Positions 23,458 through 34,129 of a stretch of 64,000 nt of DNA are shown piece after piece. The notes below the pieces were generated by a model. That model was not told the DNA's origin. It worked only from the letters and a program-made list of their open reading frames with translations, and made no database searches. The number at the start of each line of letters is the position of its first letter. Within the stretch, counting starts at the first letter, position 1. The translations under genes and the position numbers were made by a program. The stretch comes from Imbricaverruca yamaguchii (Eukaryota; Arthropoda; Thecostraca; Neoverrucidae). Where the stretch lies: contig JAOTOL010001323.1 in the NCBI GenBank assembly GCA_034440575.1, positions 496,001 to 560,000 of the forward strand. The letters run 5' to 3'.

Positions 23458-24107
23458 CCCGCCAGCCAGAGGAAGACACCGCGTACCCCGCCAGCGAGAG
23501 GAAGACACCGCGTGCCCCGCCAGCCAGAGGAAGACACCGCGTGCCCCGCCAGCCAGAGGAAGACACCGCGTGCCCCGCCAGCCAGAGGAAGACACCGCGT
23601 GCCCAGCCAGCCAGAGGAAGACACCGCGTACCCCGCCAGCGAGAGGAAGACACCGCGTGCCCCGCCAGCGAGAGGAAGACACCGCGTGCCCCGCCAGCCA
23701 GAGGAAGACACCGCGTGCCCCGCCAGCCAGAGGAAGACACCGCGTGCCCCGCCAGCCAGAGGAAGACACCGCGTGCCTCGCCAGCCAGAGGAAGACACCG
23801 CGTGCCCCGCCAGCCAGAGGAAGACACCGCGTGCCCCGCCAGCCAGAGGAAGACACCGCGTGCCCCGCCAGCCAGAGGAAGACACCGCGTGCCCCGCCAG
23901 CCAGAGGAAGACACCGCGTGCCCCGCCAGCCAGAGGAAGACACCGCGTGCCTCGCCAGCCAGAGGAAGACACCGCGTGCCCCGCCAGCCAGAGGAAGACA
24001 CCGCGTGCCCCACCAGCCAGAGGAAGACACCGCGTACCCCGCCAGCGAGAGGAAGACACCGCGTGCCTCGCCAGCCAGAGGAAGACACCGCGTACCCCGC
24101 CAGCCAG
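23458..24107. repeat. 29-bp minisatellite, ~22 copies
   Basis: Unit contains CCCCGCCAGCCAGAGGAAGA and CACCGCGTG. Variants CCAGCGAGAG, GTACCCCG and GCCTCGCC recur in scattered units. As 29 is not divisible by 3, one unit is read in three frames in turn, giving long apparent frames (23,279-24,145, 23,454-24,314, 23,512-24,216 plus; several minus). Confidence 0.97.
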
Positions 24108-24413
24108 CGACAGGCGCAGACAGAGGAACCTCGTCTGGATGCTAGATCACAAGGACCACACATCAGCCACGAGGCTGCTCAACGCATCGCAAACATACGG
24201 GCCGCACATCAAATAACGTGTGTCTCTATATCACACGAGGCGCGACAAGATATGACTGAAAACTGGCCAGATATTGTACAAAGTAGGTTATATTTATCAC
24301 AAGATGCAGTCTGATATACATCCACAAAGTTTCACTCAACACACGTTATGTTGCATGAGATACAATAAATACTACAAGAGAAATGGAAGAACTCTACGGG
24401 TATCGATTGGCGG

Positions 24414-24469
24414 TGGTGGTGGATTGGAGTTTAGGGGCGCATCGACATCAAGGGTCACTTTGCGCCCAT
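24414..24469 (-). mobile_element. Ultra-short hairpin element, 56 bp, perfect 16-bp TSD
   Basis: Insert starts TGGTGGTGGATTGGAGTTTA, has GGGCGC at 24,435-24,440 and GCGCCC at 24,462-24,467. It is flanked by a perfect 16-bp duplication GGGTATCGATTGGCGG at 24,398-24,413 and 24,470-24,485. The core (ATCGACATCAAGGGTCACTT) defines a second subfamily shared with 27,321-27,373. Confidence 0.85.
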
Positions 24470-24534
24470 GGGTATCGATTGGCGGCAGACTGGAATGGAC
24501 AGATGGCATACTAGATATTTTATTATATAACGTA

Positions 24535-25161
24535 TATATACATATATATACATATATTATATATATTACATATGTATCAAATACCCATGATGCCGACACA
24601 GGACCGGCCACCATACAGAGACTGGGGAACATTTGGCCCAACCCCCATGTGGGGCCAACCTGCTGCAGACACATTGTCTGCCACCATACCGCGTCTGGAG
24701 ACGTGTGACCTGACCCAAGCTGCGCCCTCCTGGCAGCCAGTAACGCTATGTACCTTCTGCCGTTCAATTTCGCCGAAGGATAGGTCGTTCAGAACTAGGC
24801 AAACCCCATTTGTAAAACTTCGGATAGTCAAATTTGAGGCGCGTATTTCGATACTTGGCAGAGGACCGTACTTGTAGAAATGGTGCATTGAATGTCAGAT
24901 TTCGGCGTAAGTGCATGGAAAAAATCCCGTCTAAATTAATTGGAATCGTGCAGACATCGAGTCATCTGTTGAATCTAGTTCAAGTGTGAAGCTTAAATGC
25001 ATCGTGCAGATATCAAAAAATAGCTTAGGTGCAATGGTGCGATACGATTTTTTTCGTTTCGTAGCTTCGGCGCTTAGTTGACGCCACAAACAATCCGTTC
25101 AGCGAGGCATCTTCCATGGTGTCGCCAACCTGCTACTGTGTCTACTGTTGAATACAATCTG
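24535..25161. other. AT-rich stretch and unassigned sequence
   Basis: 24,535-24,575 is a degenerate (AT)n tract. The remainder to 25,161 shows no recognised coding or RNA feature. Confidence 0.45.
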
Positions 25162-25220
25162 CTACGCGACACTAACGCTACGCGACACTACCGCTACGCG
25201 ACACCACCGCTACGCGACAT
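25162..25220. repeat. 16-bp minisatellite, ~3.7 copies
   Basis: CTACGCGACACTACCG with single-base variants (ACTAACG, ACCACCG). Confidence 0.9.
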
Positions 25221-25229
25221 TGCATTGCA

Positions 25230-26281
25230 GAGTAGGCGGGTCTGATGCGCCTCGAGGCGTGCTGGGATTTCCATAATGGATGAGAGTCCTCGGAGCTATT
25301 AGTTATCTGCTGGCCGCAGATTGCTTTGAGTAGCTTCAACACATCACAACTCGGTCATTATTTAGAAGCAGCTTAATTTTACCGCTTTGCATTTCTGCTT
25401 CTTCATGGCACCGATATTGGAATCACTAGGCAGGATTTCAATGTTATTGGATCCGCTCAGTTGGATATGGGTATAATTGTAGCGGAACTTGGCACCATGC
25501 CCAATGCCTGCACCGCTCTGGCCGGCAGAGCGTAACGTGTCAACGTAGCATCATCCGTATCGCCCAGCAAACTGATGTTCCGAGCATGCTACGTTATTGT
25601 TCCACCGCTGTCTCGGTGGCTGCCAGTTGCCAACGAACTATTCAAACATACCGAGTCAGTGGCCGCAGCCACCACAACCTACTGATCGACAGTTCTGCAC
25701 CCGCACGCACCTCAGTCTTCCATTGTCAACAGTTCTCCACTGCAGGAAAAGATTTCCCGTGCGATCGACTAAATGCCTGTCTTTTCCGCCGGTGTTCGGC
25801 CGGTGCAAAAAAAACAATATTGCGCATTTGGTACATACGTAAAAAGAATGGAGAGTTGTGTAACTAAGAAATATAACTAGCGTACAGTTATGCCAGGAAG
25901 AGGAAGCACACAGCATCATTGGCGGGTAATGGTGGCGCATATAGAATTGAGACTAAACAGTTCATATTCAGATAACGAATTACTGTTCAAAAGAGAGTGC
26001 GGGGGCGCACTGAAGCGACGCGATAGTGGTTGGGCAAATACTCCAGTCAACCCATACCCTTTCATATTAATCTTCACTTCAGAATTATCGGCGATCAGCA
26101 TTGCTCAGGCCATCATGCAAGAGGAAGCTTAATGGGCGAAGCGCCCGAAAAGAGCGAGCGTATGACAACGCAATACTTGTGTAACTACCTGACACAATGC
26201 AGCCCTGCAGCGGCCCGTGCAGCTCGGCAAGCAGCGCCAGATGCAAAAATATCCGAACTGATCAACGAAACGTCATAGCCA

Positions 26282-26327
<46 letters not shown>

Positions 26328-27190
26328 GCCCATGGCTGTTTGATAAACACGCCAAAAACTGAATGGAGAGTGCTACAAATAGTCCTTGATGTCAAACAGA
26401 AAGAAGATTGTCCTTGTTAGAGGCTCTTGTCGCAACGTCCTCAAATTTAGAGTACTTCGTGGGGGGGGATCGAAGTCGCTATGATTCCTCGATGCCCGTT
26501 CCCGGGAACAAAACAAACCCAATGACTTATTGTAACCTGCCACCCTCGGACCCGCTGACCCATAAGGCCGAACAGTCATTTGACCACTGGTCAAGGTCAT
26601 TCGGTCGACCTTGACACACTACACCCGGCTGTGAGGTTCACTCTTACCGGAGCTCAAATCCGGCAAGGGCCACGTGTTCCCAGTGCTGTTGTGATAAATC
26701 GGACGTCCTGTGATTTGTATTTTAGGAGAGGGGTAAGTCACGGGATGAAGCTACTTTATACCTCAAGGCCGACTTCGCGGTCATTACCACGTTCCCAGAC
26801 AATCGCATCGCTATTTCACATTGCTTTCTCATGCTCTTTTGCGCCTGCTTTCTGCAGATTTAAGGGGATAGCAACAAAGGCCCATTATGCAATAACGCAA
26901 GTATTAAATCAGCGCAAGGTGCGAACAAGATCATATTGCAGGAACTGCGGTGCTTGGTACGCCCCGAATGGCTGCCACACCCACCATACGCTTGTTTATC
27001 CACTTATCGCCACCTTATACCACATTCTGCCAAAGCTTACAGAACAAATGAGCTCATCCGGCCTGAAATTATTTCACTTTAGGCTTGACGGGCTGAATTG
27101 AAACGAACACAATTATTAATTCTGAGTAGTCAAGAGTTACACAATAGTCCTAGAGACCTCACTTAAAATGCCCCGGGCTGGTTGCTGAAT
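25230..27190. other. Unassigned sequence, (AT)n at 26,286-26,323
   Basis: Contains a clean (AT)n tract at 26,286-26,323. The longest frame, 26,580-27,101 plus (173 codons), has no recognised domain. If the minus-strand exon at 27.4 kb is real, this stretch is its first intron. Confidence 0.4.
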
Positions 27191-27415
27191 ACGGTTGAAG
27201 GACGACAAAGTCACGACGCGTCCACCTCATCAGCACCGCTGCTGGAGAGCATGCAGTCATAGGACGACAGCGTCACGACGCGTCCACCTCGTCAGCGCCG
27301 GTACTGCAAAGTCACGACGTGGTGGTGGATTGTAGTTTAAGGGCGCGTCGACATCTAGGGTCATTTTGCGCCCGCAAAGTCACGACGTGTCCACTTCGCC
27401 AGGGCCGGCACTCAC
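27190..27415. repeat. Imperfect ~65-bp direct repeats, 3 copies
   Basis: Three copies of a block containing GTCACGACGCGTCCACCTCG (near 27,210, 27,271 and 27,380). The third reaches up to the splice donor of the candidate exon and is split by the ultra-short element at 27,321-27,373. Confidence 0.6.
27321..27373 (-). mobile_element. Ultra-short hairpin element, 53 bp, perfect 15-bp TSD
   Basis: Insert starts GGTGGTGGATTGTAGTTTAA, with GGGCGC at 27,341-27,346 and GCGCCC at 27,368-27,373. Flanked by a perfect 15-bp duplication GCAAAGTCACGACGT at 27,306-27,320 and 27,374-27,388. It is nearly end-to-end identical to the 24,414-24,469 copy, so both termini are shared. It lies about 42 bp inside the putative intron of the 27.4-kb exon. 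Confidence 0.85.
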
Positions 27416-27514
27416 CGGATCGCTGCTGGGCACGGCGAAGTGGCCAACCAGGCCGCCGACGACGGCGCCCACCAGCAGGGCGGCCACCACCACCACGATC
27501 GCCTTCATGTCCAT
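27416..27514 (-). CDS. Candidate first coding exon: type II signal-anchor protein
   Basis: On the minus strand an ATG in good context (GCCGCGATGG) opens 33 codons: a short N-terminus MDMK, a hydrophobic segment IVVVVAALLVGAVVGGLVGH with a GxxxGxxxG-like face, then FAVPSSDP. The frame ends exactly at CCG followed by GTGAGTGCC, a near-consensus 5' splice donor, giving a 99-nt phase-0 exon. This is the usual layout of the first exon of a type II membrane protein with a tiny cytoplasmic tail, as in many ectopeptidases; the family cannot be named from 33 residues. A TCAGTG arthropod-type initiator lies on the same strand at 27,581-27,586, in CpG-rich DNA. No second exon was identified, so the gene may continue through a long intron or be a pseudogene. 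A second in-frame ATG at codon 3 is an alternative start. Confidence 0.5.
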
Positions 27515-27731
27515 CGCGGCTGTCGACAGGTGTTGACCGGCTCACCGCAGACCGACGTTCCGACTGGAGGCCAGGGGGCACACTGACGCCAGCACGCGTG
27601 ACAGCAGCAAGTCGGCTGCCAACCGGCCACTCTCATGCAGATCACAGCCGCCACCGCCGCCGGCTGCGGGCCCTTCTCATAACGCATGGGACGACGCCGG
27701 CCTGCTACGGCGCGGTGGCGTGCATTGGTGG
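27515..27731 (-). promoter_or_regulatory. Possible 5' UTR/promoter of the 27.4-kb exon
   Basis: CpG-rich non-repetitive DNA upstream of the candidate exon, with a TCAGTG initiator-like element at 27,581-27,586 (minus) about 70 nt before the ATG. No TATA box seen. Assignment depends on the exon being real. Confidence 0.3.
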
Positions 27732-28440
27732 AATTTGGTGGTGAGTGCAGTGGTGTGGTATGTGGTATGGTATGCAGTGTATAGTATGTTATATGGTATG
27801 CAGTGGTGTGGTATGTGGTATGGTATGCAGTGTATGGTATGTGATATGTATGCAGTGTGTGGTATGTGATATGGTATGTGGCATAGCATGCAGTGTATGG
27901 TATGTGATATGATATGTATTGTATGGTATGTGGTGTATCATTTTCATGATGTGATGTCTGGTGTGGTGTGTGGCGTGTGCTGTGGTTGGTATGCATGTGG
28001 TATGTTGTATATTGCAGCGCGGTATGCTACGGTGCGGCGTGGTGTAAGCCGAATGGTGTGGTGTAGTGTGGTGCGGTGTGGTGTAAGCCTAGTGGTGTGG
28101 TGTAGTGTGGTGCGATGTGGTGATAGGATTCATTGTGGTGTGGTGTAGTGTGGTGTGGTGTGGTGTGGTGTAGTGTGGTGCGGTGTGGTGTAAGCCGAGT
28201 GGTGTGGTGTAGTGTGGTGCGGTGTAGTATAGTGTGATCCAATGTGACGCGATGTGGTGATATGGTGCAGTGAGGTGTGGTGTGGTGTGGTGCGGTGTGG
28301 TGACATGATGCATTGCGTTGTGGTGTAGTGTGGTGTGGTGTGGTGTGGGGTAGTGTGGTGCGGTGTGGTGACATGATGCAGTTCGGTGTGGTGTAGTGTG
28401 GTGCGATGTGGTGCAGTGTGGTGAGGCTTGGTGTGTGGTG
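27732..28440. repeat. GT-rich degenerate array
   Basis: Left part to about 27,990 is built on GTATGTGGTATGGTATGCAG; right part on GGTGTGGTGTAGTGTGGTGC with CGATGTGG variants. The plus strand is strongly G/T-biased. No telomere-like unit (TTAGG or TTAGGG) is present. Confidence 0.88.
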
Positions 28441-28520
28441 GCGGGATCGTGGGACCGAGTCGGTGCGATTATGAGCAGGTTTATTGTCGGTCGGCCCTGC
28501 AGTACGCGGCCTGGTGCTGC

Positions 28521-30510
28521 CGTCCGTCAACATCGCTCTGTACGCGTGCCGTCCGTCAACATCGCTCTGTACGTGTGCCGTCCGTCAACATCGCTCTGTA
28601 CGTGTGCCGTCCGTCAACATCGCTCTGTACGTGTGCCGTCCGTCAACATCGCTCTGTACGCGTGCCGTCCGTCAACATCGCTCTGTACGTGTGCCGTCCG
28701 TCAACATCGCTCTGTACGTGTGCCGTCCGTCAACATCGCTCTGTACGTGTGCCGTCCGTCAACATCGCTCTGTACACGTGCCGTCCGTCAACATCGCTCT
28801 GTACGCGTGCCGTCCGTCAACATCGCTCTGTACGTGTGCCGTCCGTCAACATCGCTCTACGTGTGCCGTCCGTCAACATCGCTCTGTACGTGTGCCGTCC
28901 GTCAACATCGCTCTGCACGTGTGCCGTCCGTCAACATCGCTCTGCACGTGTGCCGTCCGTCAACATCGCTCTGCACGTGTGCCGTCCGTCAACATCGCTC
29001 TCTGTCCGTCAACATCGCTCTGCACGTGTGCCGTCCGTCAACATCGCTCTGTACGTGTGCCGTCCGTCAACATCGCTCTGCACGTGTGCCGTCCGTCAAT
29101 ATCGCTCTGTACGTGTGCCGCCCGTCAACATCGCTCTGTACGTGTGCCGTCCGTCAACATCGCTCTGCACGTGTGCCGTCCGTCAACATCGCTCTGTACG
29201 TGTGCCGTCCGTCAACATCGCTCTGTACGTGTGCCGTCCGTCAACATCGCTCTGCACGTGTGCCGTCCGTCAACATCGCTCTGTACGTGTGCCGTCCGTC
29301 AACATCGCTCTGTACGTGTGCCGTCCGTCAACATCGCTCTGCACGTGTGCCGTCCGTCAACATCGCTCTGCACGTGTGCCGTCCGTCAACATCGCTCTGT
29401 ACGTGTGCCGTCCGTCAACATCGCTCTGCACGTGTGCCGTCCGTCAACATCGCTCTGTACGTGTGCCGTCCGTCAACATCGCTCTGCACGTGTGCCGTCC
29501 GTCAACATCGCTCTGTACGTGTGCCGTCCGTCAACATCGCTCTGTACGTGTGCCGTCCGTCAACATCGCTCTGCACGTGTGCCATCCGTCAACATCGCTC
29601 TGTACGTGTGCCGTCCGTCAACATCGCTCTGTGTCCGTCAACATCGCTCTGTACGTGTGCGTCCGTCAACATCGCTCTGTACGTGTGCCGTCCGTCAACA
29701 TCGCTCTGTACGTGTGCCATCCGTCAACATCGCTCTGTACGTGTGCCATCCGTCAACATCGCTCTGTACGTGTGCCGTCCGTCAACATCGCTCTGTACGT
29801 GTGCCATCCGTCAACATCGCTCTGTACGTGTGCCGTCCGTCAACATCGCTCTGTACGTGTGCCGTCCGTCAACATCGCTCTGTACGTGTGCCGTCCGTCA
29901 ACATCGCTCTGCATATGTGTGCATCCGTCAACATCGCTCTGTACGTGTGCCGTCCGTCAACATCGCTCTGTACGTGTGCCGTCCGTCAACATCGCTCTGC
30001 ACGTGTGCCGTCCGTCAACATCGCTCTGTACGTGTGCCGTCCGTCAACATCGCTCTGTACGTGTGCCGTCCGTCAACATCGCTCTGCACGTGTGCCGTCC
30101 GTCAACATCGCTCTGTACGCGTGCCGTCCGTCAACATCGCTCTGTACGCGTGCCGTCCGTCAACATCGCTCTGTACGTGTGTCGTCCGTCAACATCGCTC
30201 TGTACGTGTGTCGTCCGTCAACATCGCTCTGTACGCGTGCCGTCCGTCAACATCGCTCTGTACGTGTGCCGTCCGTCAACATCGCTCTGTACGTGTGCCG
30301 TCCGTCAACATCGCTCTGTACGCGTGCCGTCCGTCAACATCGCTCTGCACGTGTGCCGTCCGTCAACATCGCTCTGCACGTGTGCCGTCCGTCAACATCG
30401 CTCTGTACGCGTGCGATCCGTCAACATCGCTCTGTACGCGTGCCGTCCGTCAACATCGCTCTGTACGTGTGCCGTCCGTCAACATCGCTCTGTACGTGTG
30501 CCGTCCGTCA
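28521..30510. repeat. 29-bp minisatellite, ~68 copies
   Basis: Unit contains CGTCCGTCAACATCGCTCTG and TACGTGTGC. The main variants are TACGTG/CACGTG/TACGCG and CCGTCC/CCATCC, in blocks. Partial units occur near 28,858, 29,002, 29,632, 29,660 and 29,915. Period 29 gives three overlapping frames of over 700 codons (28,396-30,636; 28,428-30,578; 28,484-30,751 plus), all artefacts. Confidence 0.98.
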
Positions 30511-30520
30511 AGATGCTCTT

Positions 30521-32211
30521 ACGGGCCCGGTGCGGTGGTACGGTGCAGTACAGACCGGCACGTGTCGCCTCAGGCTGACGGGCCCGGTGCAGGTGGTACG
30601 GTGCAGTACAGACCGGCGCGTGTCGCCTCAGGCTGACGGGCCCGGTGCAGGTGGTACGGTCAGTACAGACCGGCACGTGTCGCCTCAGGCTGACGGGCCC
30701 GGTGCAGGTGGTACGGTGCAGTACAGACCGGCGCGTGTCGCCTCAGGCTGACGGGCCCGGTGCAGGTGGTACGGTGCAGTACAGACCGGCGCGTGTCGCC
30801 TCAGGCTGACGGGCCCGGTGCAGGTGGTACGGTGCAGTACAGACCGGCGCGTGTCGCCTCAGGCTGACGGGCCCGGTGCAGGTGGTACGGTGCAGTACAG
30901 ACCGGCACGTGTCGCCTCAGGCTGACGGGCCCGGTGCAGGTGGTACGGTGCAGTACAGACCGGCACGTGTCGCCTCAGGCTGACGGGCCCGGTGCAGGTG
31001 GTACGGTGCAGTACAGACCGGCACGTGTCGCCTGGACGTCGCCTGGCCCGGTGCAGGTGGTACGGTGCAGTACAGACCGGCACGTGTCGCCTCAGGCTGA
31101 CGGGCCCGGTGCAGGTGGTACGGTGCAGTACAGACCGGCACGTGTCGCCTCAGGTGACGGGCCCGGTGCAGGTGGTACGGTGCAGTACAGACCGGCACGT
31201 GTCGCCTCAGGCTGACGGGCCCGGTGCAGGTGGTACGGTGCAGTACAGACCGGCGCGTGTCCCCTCAGGCTGACGGGCCCGGTGCAGGTGGTACGGTGCA
31301 GTACAGACCGGCACGTGTCCCCTCAGGCTGACGGGCCCGGTGCAGGTGGTACGGTGCAGTACAGACCGGCGCGTGTCGCCTCAGGCTGACGGGCCCGGTG
31401 CAGGTGGTACGTGGTACAGCAGTACGGAGCCCGGTGCAGGTGGTACGGTGCAGTACAGCGGACGTGTCCCTCAGGCTGACGGGCCCGGTGCAGGTGGTAC
31501 GGTGCAGTACAGACCGGCACGTGTCCCCTCAGGCTGACGGGCCCGGTGCAGGTGGTACGGTGCAGTACAGACCGGCACGTGTCGCCTCAGGCTGACGGGC
31601 CCGGTGCAGGTGGTACGGTGCAGTACAGACCGGCACGTGTCCCCTCAGGCTGACGGGCCCGGTGCAGGTGGTACGGTGCAGTACAGACCGGCACGTGTCG
31701 CCTCAGGCTGACGGGCCCGGTGCAGGTGGTACGGTGCAGTACAGACCGGCACGTGTCGCCTCAGGCTGACGGGCCCGGTGCAGGTGGTACGGTGCAGTAC
31801 AGACCGGCACGTGTCGCCTCAGGCTGACGGGCCCGGTGCAGGTGGTACGGTGCAGTACAGACCGGCACGTGTCGCCTCAGGCTGACGGGCCCGGTGCAGG
31901 TGGTACGGTGCAGTACAGACCGGCACGTGTCGCCTCAGGCTGACGGGCCCGGTGCAGGTGGTACGGTGCAGTACAGACCGGCACGTGTCGCCTCAGGCTG
32001 ACGGGCCCGGTGCAGGTGGTACGGTGCAGTACAGACCGGCACGTGTCGCCTCAGGCTGACGGGCCCGGTGCAGGTGGTACGGTGCAGTACAGACCGGCAC
32101 GTGTCGCCTCAGGCCCGGTGCAGGTGGTACGGTGCAGTACAGACCGGCACGTGTCGCCTTAGGCTGACGGGCCCGGTGCAGGTGGTACGGTGCAGTACAG
32201 GCCGGCACGTA
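30521..32211. repeat. 58-bp minisatellite, ~29 copies, abutting the 29-bp array
   Basis: Unit contains CGGGCCCGGTGCAGGTGGTA, CGGTGCAGTACAGACCGGCA and CGTGTCGCCTCAGGCTGA. Period is exactly twice that of the adjacent 29-bp array. Damaged units occur at 31,030-31,050 and 31,410-31,470, and a short one at 32,105-32,120. Confidence 0.97.
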
Positions 32212-32711
32212 TTGACCGGCTGCTGAGGCGGTCGCCCGGGGGCCCCACGCTCTCCAAACACAGACGTTCGACACACTTTAAAGCAGAGGCAGCGCCAGCA
32301 GGTCAGCCTGATGGTTGGCATATTACCAACCAGACGAATGCTAAGTGCTTTGCGTGCAACGAATTTGGCCGTAAAAGGTGCAAAAACTTTTTAGCACCGT
32401 AAGATTATGTTCGCAAAGTGCATTATTCAGGGCATTCACGTACCTAGGATTCGTGGAGTGTTCAGATCTATCTGCTCGCCAGGAGTAAGAGCTGCAGGTC
32501 ACTCCGCCCTGCAAACACTGACGCGAATGACCGCAGGTTATTTCAGTTTATTTTTCATCTTCGTTGGTGACACCCGTCGCTCTTGTTAAATTCCGGGGGT
32601 GACACCCGTCACCACAGGCGTTTTTCCCATCTCTTTCGTCGTTGCATTGCGTTCCCTGTGTTTTTGCGTCCTTGTATCATTTCGTTGCATTAGTGCGATT
32701 TTTTCCCCATT

Positions 32712-33745
32712 ATGGGTAAAAAACGTAAGAAGGACCCATGCTCGCCAACGGACTCCGACTCGGAATTTCCGCCTCTGACCACGCCCGACCATCGTTCGAC
32801 TCCTGACTTGGCCCCTGATGCTCCCTCACTTAATCAAACTATCGATGACCCGCGCCGGAATATCCCTTTGGATGACGCGATGGAAGCTCTCTGCTCCTCG
32901 ACGACCCCTGCTCGTCCCAAGACCACGACCTCGCCTCGCAACCCAGACCAGACCATCACCCTTCACGCCGCTGACCATTGCCCGAACCAGACCACGCCCT
33001 CTCCATCCGAACCAGACCACGCCCTCCCCACCTGAACCCATCGAACCCTACCTCGACAGTGCTGGCTCGTTCGAAGTCGTCAAGCCTGTCGAGGAATCCA
33101 TTTCCTTCCTCGTATAAACGTTTTCTGGCCGACCAAGCAACTCCTCGCCATCTGCTCCTTAGCCAATCCCGATATCGAAGCGGAGATCCAGACGAATCTC
33201 AGGCCAGAGGGGGTGACCCACGTCCACCGCATCACCTCCTTTAAAGTCGGCCAGAAGCGTCATACAAGCCTCCTTGTCCTTACCTTCAACTCTACCACAC
33301 TCCCCAAGACCCTCCTCGCAGGCTACATACGATACCAAGTCCGTGTCTATATCTATATTCCCAATCCTCTCCGCTGTTTCAATTGCTAGCGCTTCGGCCA
33401 TGGCAGTAAGACGTGTCGCGAACCAGACCACTGCCCCAGGTGCGGAGAACCACCTCATCCTGATTCCACCTGCTCCGAACCTGCCCACTGCCTTAGGTGC
33501 AACACTCCCGACCACCTGACCACTCCCGACCTATGTCCAGTCCAAAGAGAAAGAGGTTTGTGCCGTCAAGGCCAGCACTGGAGTGTCGTACCCTCAGGCC
33601 CGACGGTCTGTCGAAGCCACCTCGTCAACCAAGACTTATGCCCAGGCTGCCACCGTTGCTCCACCCACACGTCGCGTCAACACTACTTCAATTTCTATTC
33701 AAACTGACTTGATCGCCGACTTAACTCCACTAAAAGAAAACTCGC
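32712..33745 (+). pseudogene. Jockey-like LINE ORF1 (zinc-knuckle nucleic-acid-binding protein), broken
   Basis: Starts at ATG 32,712 with MGKKRKKDPCSPTDSDSEFP, then a Ser/Thr/Pro-rich N-terminus. A stop and frame shift at about 33,033 follow, then an RRM-like part (EGVTHVHRITSFKVGQKRHT, then SLLVLTFNSTTLPKTLLAGY and PNPLRCFNC). Zinc knuckle 1 (CFNC-x4-H-x4-C) has an in-frame TAG after CFNC where a glutamine would normally sit. Knuckle 2 is CPRCGEPPHPDSTC; knuckle 3 is CLRCNTPDH and a later C. A further -1 shift leads to KEKEVCAVKASTGVSYPQAR and KTYAQAA, the EKE..K..SY.EAR and SYAQA signatures of arthropod Jockey-type ORF1. In active elements this protein binds the LINE RNA. No matching sense-strand ORF2 follows, so the copy lacks its 3' part. 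Confidence 0.75.
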
Positions 33746-34129
33746 ACCACTGACAACACCGACACAAAACACCTCGACTGCCAACACACAGACCACTCCG
33801 GCTCCCACCAAGTGGACTTATCCAGGGAGAAGCGACAGCCCTCCCAGTCATTCGGCTGCAGGAGCGAACTCTCCTTCCCCCGTCAGCGGGCTGGCGGTCG
33901 AGCCCTGCGCGTCCAGCGCCGGCCGGCGCCCACGTGACCCGACCGACTTCCAGCCGGCGGGCATCCCCTGCGGCAGTAACCGGCCGCCGTGACCTTTCCA
34001 AGGCCACCGGTCGACCGGACGGATAGGCCGGGCCCTCATCAGCCGTACGCACCCAACCCACACGCCCGTCTGAGCTGCAACCATGGCTGTGCCATGCACC
34101 GAGAGGTGCCAACAAACATTAATTTGTAT
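33746..34129. other. Junction between opposed LINE segments
   Basis: GC-rich sequence separating the 3' end of ORF1 (+) from the 3' side of ORF2 (-). It contains GGCCGGCGCCCACGTGACCC but no recognised repeat or poly(A)-like LINE tail. Confidence 0.35.

Noticed and set aside
26580..27101. 173-codon plus frame
   Set aside because: No recognised domain, no convincing start or splice context, and composition like the surrounding non-coding DNA.
27732..28440. Telomeric repeat
   Set aside because: GT-rich but lacks TTAGG or TTAGGG units and has no constant period.
28521..30510. CRISPR-like array (29-bp repeats)
   Set aside because: There are no spacers; units are directly adjacent, and the context is eukaryotic.
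28396..30751. Three overlapping >700-codon plus frames
   Set aside because: A 29-bp period cycles one stop-free unit through three frames, and the three proteins are phase shifts of each other.
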